Below, piece by piece: positions 54,555 to 64,000 of a DNA stretch of 64,000 nt (positions within the stretch are counted from its first letter, which is position 1; each line of letters starts with the position of its first letter). Both the position numbers and the translations under genes were made by a program. The DNA lies in NCBI GenBank assembly GCA_032622095.1, contig CP136068.1:49838443-49902442 (forward strand), written 5' to 3'. This stretch comes from Siphonodentalium dalli (taxonomy: Eukaryota > Mollusca > Scaphopoda > Gadilida > Siphonodentaliidae). The notes under the pieces are model-generated. The model did not search any database, was not told the origin of the DNA, and was given only the letters and a program-made list of their open reading frames with translations.

Positions 54555-54667
54555 TGTATGTGGTCATAGCGATGTTCCAACAACGAAAAAGTCCCCCTGA
54601 CCAATTTCCGATTATCTGGAGGCACAATCGGTCGATTCCGATTCCGATTATCGGAACATCACTAGAT
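54555..54667. mobile_element. hAT-like MITE remnant
   Basis: Ends TAGCGATGTTCC and GGAACATCACTA are near-inverted and of hAT style. I see no intact 8-bp duplication. Confidence 0.45.
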
Positions 54668-54766
54668 ACGCAGGACTTGGGTGTTAACTGGTATCCTGAA
54701 TTTGTGAGGGTTTAGTGGGGCATCATATATCCTTTTCATGAATTTTTTCCTGTTATCTTATTTCAG

Positions 54767-54945
54767 GTGGAATTTACATGTACATGATATTGATGGCACT
54801 AGCAGCGGTGTCCTTTTCATCGCTGTACCTTAGCGTCCACATGAAATCGACACCAGTCAGCCCAGATGCAGTGACTCAACCACCTCCAAATATAAATTAC
54901 CCTACAAGTAAGCCAGCGACCAGCAGAACCATACCACTTACATCG
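54767..54945 (+). CDS. Two-TM membrane protein gene, exon 3
   Basis: Acceptor TCTTATTTCAG; donor ACATCG^GTAAGC. It starts in phase 1, agreeing with exon 2, and encodes a second hydrophobic segment (MYMILMALAAVSFSSLYL) followed by a Pro/Thr/Ser-rich stalk (VTQPPPNINYPTSKPATSR). Ends phase 0. Its 3' end is the start of a 44-bp tandem array. Confidence 0.7.
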
Positions 54946-55305
54946 GTAAGCATTACAGTTATATATACAGAACCACACCATTTACATCGGTAATCATTAC
55001 AGTTAAATAGACAGAACCACACCACTTACATTGTTAAGCATTACAGTTAAATAGACAGAACCATACCACTTACATCTGTAAGCATTGCAGTTTATTATAC
55101 AGAACCACACCACTTACATTGTTAAGCATTACAGTTTATTATACAGAACCACACCATTTACATCGGTAAGCATTACAGTTAAATATACTTAACCAAACCA
55201 CTTACATTGGTAAGCATTACAGTTAAATATACAGAACCACACCACTTACATCGGTAAGAATTACAGTTAAATATACAGAACCAAACCACTTACATTGTGA
55301 AGCAT
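54922..55305 (+). repeat. 44-bp array repeating exon 3's splice donor
   Basis: Nine copies of the unit (CAGAACCACACCACTTACAT, CG, GTAAGCATTACAGTTAAATA) begin inside exon 3. Positions of the GT site: 54946, 54990, 55033, 55078, 55122, 55166, 55210, 55254 and 55298; about five keep GTAAG. Confidence 0.85.
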
Positions 55306-55324
55306 AACCACGCCAAATGGCCTC

Positions 55325-55705
55325 TTGCGAAAACTCTATGATCGCCATATAAGAGGGAGAACTCTAAGCATTTTCTACATTCTGTTAACAGGCATCAAAT
55401 GCTCTGTTTCATTTCAGGATTCATTTTCACATTGGTTCGAAGTCTGCCATGGAGCCAGACAAGGAGGCACAGTTTCGCCATTTTTATACAATATTTTCAT
55501 TGACGATTTGATATATCAACTAGAATTCAACTTATGGTCTTCGTGTGTATAATAATATTAATTGTGCTTGCCTGGCTCACGCTGATGACATGGTATTATT
55601 CTCATTAACTCGAGTAGGACTTCAAGCATTGTGTAATATCTGCATTCAATATAGTAATAATTGGCGGTACCGCTTTAATTCCAAAAAAACCTTTGTCGTA
55701 GTTTT
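55325..55705 (+). pseudogene. LINE reverse transcriptase fragment
   Basis: GARQGGTVSPFLYNIFIDDL followed, after a frame shift, by AHADDMVLFS: the core RT motifs, in intron 3 and broken. C-terminal LINE pieces downstream (57660-58440, 58930-59216) may belong to the same copy. Confidence 0.8.
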
Positions 55706-57300
55706 TAGCTCACCTGAGACGAAGTCTCCGGTGGAGCTATAGTCATCACTCCTCGTCCGTCGTCCGTCCGTCCATCCGTCGTACCGTCCGTCCGTCAACA
55801 ATTCTTTGAACATCTTCTCCTCTGAAACCGGAAGACCGAATTGGTTCATATTTGGTGTGGATGATCCCTAGGTGACTCTCATTCAGATTTGTTCAAATGA
55901 GGTCACTGGGTCAAACAGTTGCGAAGCCAGGGCCATAACTCTATTCCTCCATAGTAATTCTTACAACGACTTCTTTTTCAGAACCATTGGGCCGATTTAG
56001 CTAATATTTGGTATGGAGGGTCCTTGGGTGACTGGTGTTCAGATTTGTTCAAATGAGGTCACCCGGTCAATTAGTTGAGAAACCAGGGCCATAACTCATA
56101 GTAATTCTTACAATGACTTCTTCTAAAACAATATTTGGCCGATTTAGCTTATATTTGGTACAGAGAGACCTAGGGTGACTGGGGTTCAGATTTGGTCAAA
56201 TGGGGTCACTGGGTCAAATAGGGGCAGAGCCAGGGACATAACTCTAAAAAAATAATAACATTTTTGCATTTTCACCTTTGATTTTTTTAGACATATCACA
56301 GCTACCCAACCCCACCCTCCCCCACCCCACCTCCTGTCCCTGCCACACCACACTGTATCATACCATGTTATCTCTTCCTTGTTCACCCCATTAAAATCCT
56401 TGTTTTGATCACAGCTGTAGGAGTATCAAAAAGCTGTGTGTGCAGTCGTTAAAACCTAATAATCTATGTCAATACCTCTCAGACACTGGTAGCTGATGGT
56501 TTCATGAATGGAATATAATTCTCAGGATGCACTTGCTCTCAATGTCATGGGAATTTTGTTAAGCTAATGTAGTCAAATAAATGTTGTATGTCATATTCTC
56601 ACAGGGATGTCCCCACAGTGTTGGGGGGGGGGGGGGTGACTGACAGATTTGTTCAATGAAATGTAAATTTGAAGCTCTTATGAGAAGAAGCTATAGTCAT
56701 CACTTCTCATCTGTCACCTGTTCATCTGTCGGTCCGTCCATCCATCTGTCAACAATTATGTGAACATCTTCTCTAGGTCATAAGACTGAATGGGTTCATA
56801 TTTGGTGTGGATGTTCCCTAAGTGACTCACATTCAGATTTTTTCAAATGAGGTCACTGTCAAATGGTTGTGAAGCCAGGGCCATAACTCTTGCCCTCCAT
56901 AGTAATTCTTAAAAACGACTTCCCGTGTACCATCAGGTTGAATTGGTTCATATTTGGTATGAAGGGTGACTGTAGTTCAGATTTGTTCAAATGGGGTCAT
57001 CCTGGTCAAATAGGGGCCAAGCAAAGGACAGCTTTCCTCTTAATATGCTTCCTTTACACGGACAGTCAGGTTTATTTTACTGATATTTGGTGTCTGGGAT
57101 TCAAATTTATGCAGATGGGGTCACCAGGTTAAATAGGGTGGGACCAGGGACATAACTGTATGTCTCTATAGTAATACTTATAATGTCTTCTCAAGAGAGG
57201 TTGGACCATATAGTATGGAGGATCCTTTAGTGACTGAGATTCTGATCTGTTAACATGAGGTCAACCCATTAAGAAATGACGGGACTATGGGGACTTAAGA
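55706..57300. repeat. Interspersed repeat (AGCTCACCTGAG family)
   Basis: It opens TTTTTAGCTCACCTGAGACG and has many ~140-bp units with GATTTGTTCAAATGAGGTCA. A 12-13-base G run lies near 56623-56636. It interrupts the LINE copy. Confidence 0.7.
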
Positions 57301-57659
57301 CTTTTGTGTCTAAAAAATCATTAAAATACAAAATTCATTAAAACGTCTACCTTGGAACTACCTGACTGATTAATCTGACATACATGTAGTGTTTTTGGGT
57401 CCATGGATAATTGGGCTTTAAACATGTCTAAATGGTTTTATATAAAGCGCTATTGAGATTGAAAATTTCCAACAATTGAGAAAGTTTGAGATGTCGGTTG
57501 TGAAATTTCAACCTAAGACTTGGGAGTCTGGGCCCCGGGCGAGAGGGGACTTCTTGAGCTGGAGGAGGGGGTGATCACTAGTGTACAGTTGGTAATTTCA
57601 AGGTAGATTTTGTAGATTTGGTAATTTGATATTCACTGATCTACATTCATGAAGCCTCT

Positions 57660-59216
57660 CTAGCCACATATCCTGTTTAGATCTACTTCTTTTAAAGTGA
57701 TTATGAAAAGTTCTGACTGTTGTGGTCTCCAAAGTCCCAGTCTTATCAGTCTTTGCAGTCTGGTGAGCGACCCCACAGTCTTTGACTGTCTTGTTAATGA
57801 AACTCCACGTGACGATCGTACCTCTAATAGATCATGGAGACTTGGTATAATTCCTCTGAATTCTCCAAATCTCCAAAACAAACTCGTTGAAAATATGACC
57901 GATAAAATAATATCTTCGTACTTCATGCTATCTAATGCAGGTTTATATGTGGGAGGGATTACTCCATATTGTCTTTCCTCGAGGTCTGTATGGGGCAGAA
58001 TTGTTACACAATCTATCATTTAGCAATTTACACAGAGCGTTTAGAATGAATGCACAGAATGTGTTTGAAAAACATGCAGGGCCTTCACACGAGGACTAGG
58101 ACTGACATGGTACTCTCCTTAGTAGGTGTTCCACCCATCGAACATTACATCAGAAAGAAGAAATTATCACTGGTGTGCAGTTTATGCACACTATCACCTG
58201 GAAAAACGGTTAAAGATTTATTCATGATGCGCATATTGGACGCATTAATCGATAGGGTGGACATTAAATCTTTTTCACATGATTAATGTCAATTTTTGCG
58301 AAATCAACACATTTTGGATTACCTGGAATCGTACATATACATGTATACTTCAATTTTTCCAAGTAAATTAGTGTGGAAAAATATCTATAAGGAATCACTA
58401 AGTGTTCAATATACTTCTGAATGGACAAATCGGGTAACATTTAAAGGTACTCAATCCGATAAAACTCCTCTCAATTACTATTTCAATGGCTTCGGGGGTC
58501 AAAAATATTTGATTCGAGTCGAGGAAGCCACCCATCAAAGCTCAGATTTTTTAGATATCGATTTTAGAAATCTATTATTTTTCATTATCGGGAATACTTT
58601 CTGGCCCAGAACACAGTCAAAATTGCGTTATTATTACCACTTGATTTTAGAGTTATCCATCCTTGTCTGTTTGAATAGTGTTTTGGTGTACACATCTCGA
58701 GCAGATTACGCAGTTGAAGGCAATTATTAGTACTCATCTCGAGAAAATAACAAATTTCAAAAATCAATATATAATAACTCTGAGCTTTGTTTGATGGGTT
58801 CCTCGACTCGAATCAAATATTTTTTACCCCCAAAGCCAAAGAAATAGTAATATAGGACCCTCTGATCGGATTGTTATTGTTGGAATCTGTTGAGATGGGG
58901 ACCCTCTGATCGGATTGAGTACCTTTAACTCTGAATTTTCCAGATTCATTTCTGTTCATAACAAGTTCACTTTGTCCGAATTATGGCAAACATGTTCAAA
59001 GTTCCCTAACGACAAATTCGCATTCATTCCAGTTGCACAACTCCTTTGTCTGATACCAGGCTCTTCTGGCCTTTGCGCTCTCTGTAATACTTAATATATG
59101 TTGATTTGTCATTGCATGTTATATTAGATTGCCAGGAAATATGTGGCGCCAGAAATTCCGTTTGGTACCGATTTATTGATCAATTTGGCATTGACTGTTT
59201 TGTTCACGTAGATTAC
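57660..59216 (+). pseudogene. LINE C-terminal fragments, split by a MITE
   Basis: Pieces such as HTRTRTDMVLSLVGVPPIEH, KLSLVCSLCTLSPGKT and, after the MITE at 58445-58924, SRFISVHNKF..LLCLIPGSSGLCALCN follow the order of a LINE ORF2 tail with Cys-rich end. Several stops interrupt the frame. Confidence 0.65.
58445..58924. mobile_element. TTAA MITE family A, complete
   Basis: AGGTACTCAATCCGAT / ATCGGATTGAGTACCT ends and TTAA duplications (58441-58444, 58925-58928), inserted in the LINE remnant in the opposite orientation to the copy at 18979. Confidence 0.85.
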
Positions 59217-59220
59217 TTAA

Positions 59221-59659
59221 CCCTTTACCCAACAGAATGGCCCTGTGCCAATGCATTCTCTTATATATGCGAGTCGACCATAGGTCGCCTCGCATATATA
59301 AGAGAATGCATTGGCTTAACACATATTAAAAATGATAAAATTGTCAAAGAATGTACAAAAATATTATAAAAATTGTTAAAAAATGTAAGAACAAATTATA
59401 AAATTGTTAAAGAATGTAAGAAAAAATGGTAAAAAGAATTTTTTTAGGCCAATGCATTCTCTTATATATGCGAGGCGACCTATGGTCGACTCGCATATAT
59501 AAGAGAATGCATTGGCACAGGGCATAACCATCACAATGTGGTCAATGAACCAGTTCCAATGTTATCCATACTTGTATGGTGTTATTGAGACAGACCGAAG
59601 ATATTTTAGGCTGTTGAAGCTTTATTTGGGCGTTTTTGGCTGCTTTGTTGGGTAAAGGG
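59221..59659. mobile_element. TTAA MITE with paired hairpins, copy 2
   Basis: Same ends and same two SalI-site-containing palindromes as 49898-50270, TTAA at 59217-59220 and 59660-59663. Longer because the central AAAATTGTTAAAGAATGTAA phrase is repeated. Confidence 0.85.
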
Positions 59660-59663
59660 TTAA

Positions 59664-59990
59664 CACAAAATCAAAGACTTGAATTATTTCCTACTTTTAT
59701 TCGTACAGACGTGGATGCTCGTGATTGGATAAGTTGATGGTATAGATACATAGACGTTCATAAACACGACATATTTATTCACTATTCAAAAACAACATCG
59801 ACGACTCAACAATAATAACAATGATAATTTATATGTGGCTAGTACATAACACATTATAACATACATATGAATTGCAGTATAGATATGATATATACATTAT
59901 TTAAGCTCCAGTTCCAGGAGCTTATACTGTTGTGCAACACAATATACACAGGCATTAATTTAATCTGGCGCCATTTATTTTCATTTACCA
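59664..59990. other. Nothing recognised
   Basis: AT-rich intron sequence. Confidence 0.4.
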
Positions 59991-60620
59991 TAATGGGTCG
60001 AATGGGAATGATATTTCTCTTGGCCTATTGACCGATTTAAGTCAAATAAGGGGTTTTGTAGGGTGGCCCCAAAACAAACTTATAAATATTCACCCCTTTC
60101 AACCACACCCGATCCAAAATGGTCGCCGCTCAGAAGTGGTCAAATAGGGTACACATTATTTCTCGGCCACTTGACCGATATACTATAAGATCAAATAAAG
60201 GGTGTTTACGGTGGCTCGCAAAGCAAGCTAAATTTTCACGCCTTCAGCCCACCTCGAGCGAAAATGATAACTGAGGGGTCCATATATGGTACCCATGCAA
60301 TTTCCCCCCTTATTTTAGGTCGAATAAAGTGTGTTGTAGGGTGACGCCTGAGATAAACTAAATATTCACCCTCCGTGATCCAAAATGGCTGCCCCAGATG
60401 GGTTCAAATATGGCACCTATACAATTTCTCGGCCCCTTAACCGTTTGATGTGGTATACTGGGTGTTGTATGGTGGCCCCCAAGATATACTGAATGTTGTG
60501 GGTGCCCTATGTGACCCCACCCCCCTGGATGGCGTCAACTTTGGATCGGGTTGGTGAAAGGGGTGATTACTTAGTTTGTTTGACGGGCCACCCTACAACA
60601 CCCTTTATCTCATATCACCG
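59990..60620. repeat. Degenerate ~120-bp repeat units
   Basis: Phrases GTAGGGTGGCCCC.AAA, ATATTCACCC and CCAAAATGGTCGCC recur about four times with much divergence. Confidence 0.55.
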
Positions 60621-61113
60621 TGGCTCATGCGAAGGTGGTGGACAACTACAACCAGATCATCTCTATCTGCTTCCATTACAACAATGGGACTGACGATCGT
60701 ATATCACAAATTAGTTATTTCGTGGCCACGAATGAGTATTTCGTGGTGACGAAATAAAAACAAAATTCCCATGTCACCAGCCACTGTAGAAAACAGCATC
60801 ATTCACAAACAAATTATATGCAGTGGCTTGATCTTGTTGTTGGAATCATTGGCTGTCATGTTTATGTCCAATAATGTGTCCCGAATAAAGTGCAGTAAAT
60901 ATTTACATTTGTGCGCATGGTTCGAACAATTTCAGAGAACACAATGTTTGATCAAATATTGTGTTCACTGAAATTGTACTTTTGGTTTTGGAATTTTCGA
61001 TACTCTAATTTAATTGCTACATTGGAATCTTTCAGTGGAGATATAGTGTTTGGATTCTAATATATTGGTGTTATTCACTGTAGTATAGACTAGTCCATGG
61101 TATGTCTTTATAG
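60621..61113. other. Nothing recognised
   Basis: Contains two TTAGTTATTTCGTGG-like phrases near 60710-60755. No gene. Confidence 0.4.
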
Positions 61114-61423
61114 GCTGACAAGATACTTCACCAAATTGAAATGAAACAGTGTGCGGAAGAGATATGTGTAGTGAGTTTCTACAAGGACATACAGAACTCT
61201 AATAGAAAGATACTCGAGTCAGCCCTCATCGGAACTACTCTGGAGAACACTGGCGTCCATGAGGTTCTTATAAACGTGCATGGCGATATTATCAACCTCC
61301 CAGCATGTAAGGTCTATGTGATCTTCGTCGGCTACAATCAGACAAACATTATCTTGGAAAATCCAGATTTAGGATGTGGTGACTTGAGACTGACAACGTT
61401 CAGAGCTGCAAGAACGATTGGCG
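61114..61423 (+). CDS. Two-TM membrane protein gene, exon 4
   Basis: Acceptor GTCTTTATAG^GCTG; donor GGCG^GTAAGT. Phase 0 in, phase 1 out, 103 codons. It encodes alternating hydrophobic strands and charged helices (EICVVSFYKD, CKVYVIFVGYNQTNIILEN, DLRLTTFRAARTIGG), a Rossmann- or TIR-like rhythm, though no diagnostic motif lets me name it. Confidence 0.7.
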
Positions 61424-63346
61424 GTAAGTTGATAACATGAATATCGTCATCTGAGCAGGTGTGACATTTAAATTTTTTTTACGAATGTCTCTTCATTTTG
61501 TCTAGAGATACATTTGCACTCTTAGCATTCTGAAACCTAAAGGAATATATGTCTCAGATGTCCCAAGTGTTAACTGCAAAGCTCACCTATAGTCTCAACT
61601 GGTTGTTGGTCCCTCTATACTCTCCATTGACAGTATACCGGTCACGTCTTGTCTGCACCCATTCATTGTTTCCTGTCTCTCCCTCCAAAATACCATGAGT
61701 GATGCCATTTTCTGTTTTTTGGGTTAGTCCATAATTAGGAATAGGAAATTAGGAAGTGGAACAGTAACACCAAGGAGGAACCTGACTTTTACAATTATGA
61801 TCTTGTTATATATCTCAGCTAATGTGCATTAACCAACGTACACACACTGGAAAATGTGTATATCAATTATGCGGGAAATTCGCAATAGAGGGTTTTAGTG
61901 TCCTAGAGTCCAGTAAACACATGCACAGTTAATAGTTCTATGTAAATCCTTTAAAAGTTGCTATACAGCTGGCCATTTCCCAAAGTTACCCTTCACATAT
62001 CTGGCAAGAATCAAGCGTGTAATATCTTGTGGCATTTTTTCAGTAATAAAATATACCATAATGCAAGATACATATTCTGTTTTTCCAATCTATACCAATG
62101 TATGATGTCATTGTTCTGGTCTGAATCACTGACCTTTCTGCCATTTCTATTCCTAATGTTGATAATGATATTAACAGATTAACTACATGTACTATCAAAA
62201 CTATAGAGATACAAATCAATTCGAATAGAGTATATTAATTTGTGAATTCAGTGTCTTATGTGTGATATGTACGATTCAGAATACTGGCAACGTTTGCAAC
62301 ATTTTAATGGGAGGTTAATTGATGGTCTTGAAAAACGAAGAGAAATTTATTATGTGTTCTTAGGTGCGCCCGCAACAGTATGCTAGGTGTGTAAATGATT
62401 GCACTCATGAAAATGCCAGGCCTGTCTGAGTCTACTTAAATTCTTGAGACAACCGTGCACCCACCTTTTTCGTATGCCCAACTGCAGGTGATTTTGAGCT
62501 ATACCCTGGTTTCCGCCTGAAGCCTACAACGGAATTACACAAAATATTGGCATGAAAAATAACCCTGTTATTGGTTTAAATTAACTGCATGCAATGTTGT
62601 TTTTCTCCAAAATTATTCATATATTCCTTATTGATAAATTCGTAAACTGCATGTATCATGAATTCCACGTCTATTTTAAAGTCTGAGTCCAAGGGGAAGG
62701 GGTGGTGTCCTCATTCTTGATACCAACAGAAAACAGTCAAGGTGTTTTTAACATATCAAATGTATTGAAATCCAGTTTTGTCTTCTCTTAACGAAATTTA
62801 AGAGTCTCTCTGCCAGCCTTCATAATTGGCTACGGCAATCAGCATTGCCGAAGCAATTTGCTGAAGCAAACTGGGCCACGGCATACTATTGCCGTAGCGG
62901 ATTGCCGAAGCAAAACAATCTGAATTATGAGGGCTGCTCTGCATAGAAGGTGATAAAATGTGAAATTTAAGAGTTTTCGCTGAATACTTAATGAGAAATT
63001 CTTTGGTGGAAATGTCTTACCTGGGTTTTGCAAAGCATTCATCTAGACATTAAGACATCATTAGACTTTGTGTTCTTTCTATCAGTCATTGGTCTGTCAT
63101 ATCCGTAGTTACTATCAATCATACCACTGACTACTACCTGATAACATAATTAAAGTACCAAATAATCACGTCAAACAGAACCATATAACCTTACTGCGAA
63201 TGGCAAGAAGTATACAGTCGTCAATTCTGCAAAACGGTTTTGGGACCGTACGCAAAATTTACGACCATTATCTTTTCGTAATTCTTATCAGTAGTATATC
63301 TCATTATGTGAAAGGTGTCTATTTAATCGTAACTTCTTTATTACAG
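61424..63346. other. Intron 4
   Basis: Mostly unique. An imperfect inverted repeat lies at about 62790-62960 (TTCATAATTGGCTACGGCAA and partner), with TTGCCGAAGC repeated inside. Confidence 0.5.
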
Positions 63347-63555
63347 GTGAAACAATGGTGGTTTACATAGGTGACACAGGCTCTTCTGATATCACCGACG
63401 AACGGTTGTACAGCATGAGACTAGCATCCATATATAAACATCCAGATCTGAAGATGATGGAGCAGAAGAACCAGGTGCTGTCGGCCAATCAATCAATTAA
63501 CGACTTACAAAAAGAGTCCGTCCAGAAGTTCGTTCAGCGGAACATAACATGCTAA
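63347..63555 (+). CDS. Two-TM membrane protein gene, exon 5 (last)
   Basis: Acceptor CTTTATTACAG; it completes the phase-1 codon and continues the C-terminal domain (MVVYIGDTGSSDITDERLYS) before a Gln/Lys/Ser-rich helix and the stop at 63555. AATAAA follows at 63689 within the repeat shared with the F-box gene. Confidence 0.7.
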
Positions 63556-63605
63556 CTATCCATTAATAATCCATCCAATTGTAAGGATTGCATCATCTTT
63601 AAAGA

Positions 63606-63999
63606 TAGTATATCTCCTTCCGGTCAAAATTACAACAACAGCATACATTTTTTGTAAAGCCCCGTTTCAAGACTACGAGATTTTTGTGAATAAAATACAG
63701 ATAACACTGAAGGTTGAGAATATTATTTGTATATAAAGCATTAAAGGCGTAATGAAGTGATTTATTTGATGCAACTGGGCGTAATTCGTGGTGAAATCTC
63801 CTAGCTGAAAATTAATTTGCTTATATTGAGGGTGATACAAGATAGAGTTCTCCCTCTTGGAACACTGAGTGTACTACACTCCAGCTACTAATCGCGAACA
63901 AAAATCGCCCCTAAAACTGTCTCGCGGATGTGATAAGAAAATTCTAATTAAAATTGATATTAATTGATAGAAGCTTTTCCAGGCAGGTCTTCCATTCAT
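63606..63999 (+). repeat. 3'-end repeat, second copy
   Basis: Aligns with 10469-10832 from ATAGTATATCTCC through TTGATAGAAGCTTTTCC and carries the AATAAA at 63689-63694. Runs to the window end. Confidence 0.7.
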
Positions 64000-64000
64000 A

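Noticed and set aside
57660-58019. 119-codon minus-strand frame
   Set aside because: It overlaps plus-strand LINE-like sequence; no domain recognised and no splice context.
1-64000. tRNA, rRNA or riboswitch genes
   Set aside because: I looked for cloverleaf A/B boxes and rRNA-like blocks and saw none I could defend by eye; tRNAscan and Infernal would be decisive.

Overview
The window is animal nuclear DNA, AT-rich and crowded with transposons. It most resembles a mollusc or other lophotrochozoan. That guess rests on intron-split genes, many interspersed repeats carrying GTCCGTCC-type runs, and the types of LINE and MITE present. No sequence here fixes the species.

Layout. 1-8100 is repeats: diverged ~170-bp units, a decayed LINE reverse transcriptase at 2385-3832, several hairpin MITEs, and a foldback element built from short palindromes. 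An F-box/LRR gene lies at 8239-10392. 10.5-25.8 kb has no convincing gene; it holds palindromic MITEs, a 50-bp satellite, TTAA-flanked MITEs, a complete non-autonomous hAT element (23000-23491, 8-bp target duplication) and tandem repeats. 25935-42486 is a complete Maverick/Polinton (adintovirus-like) element of 16,552 bp. 42.5-48 kb is again MITEs, a LINE endonuclease relic and a second, larger foldback element. From 48129 to 63555 I can assemble a five-exon host gene for a two-TM membrane protein of unknown family, with introns full of repeats.

The Polinton is the highlight. It has ~1.05-1.08 kb near-identical terminal inverted repeats, AG...CT ends and a perfect 6-bp target duplication (CCCGTG), so the insertion looks recent. 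On the + strand a tightly packed, partly overlapping block encodes packaging ATPase, two small proteins, integrase with chromodomain, a membrane protein with a PC4-like tail, a penton-like protein, a small linker protein, major capsid protein and adenain-like protease. On the - strand lie a protein-primed DNA polymerase B, split by what looks like a real spliceosomal intron, and an unusual pair of transcription factors: a TATA-binding-protein homologue that keeps all four DNA-intercalating phenylalanines, and just upstream of it a protein with two PC4-like domains. Together with the PC4-like tail on the membrane protein and TATA-like boxes upstream of the late block and polB, this suggests the element carries its own promoter-recognition module. 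That is the strongest candidate here for an undescribed system. Each terminal repeat also encodes an identical, inward-facing 91-aa protein.

All annotation is from reading the sequence; no database search was possible.
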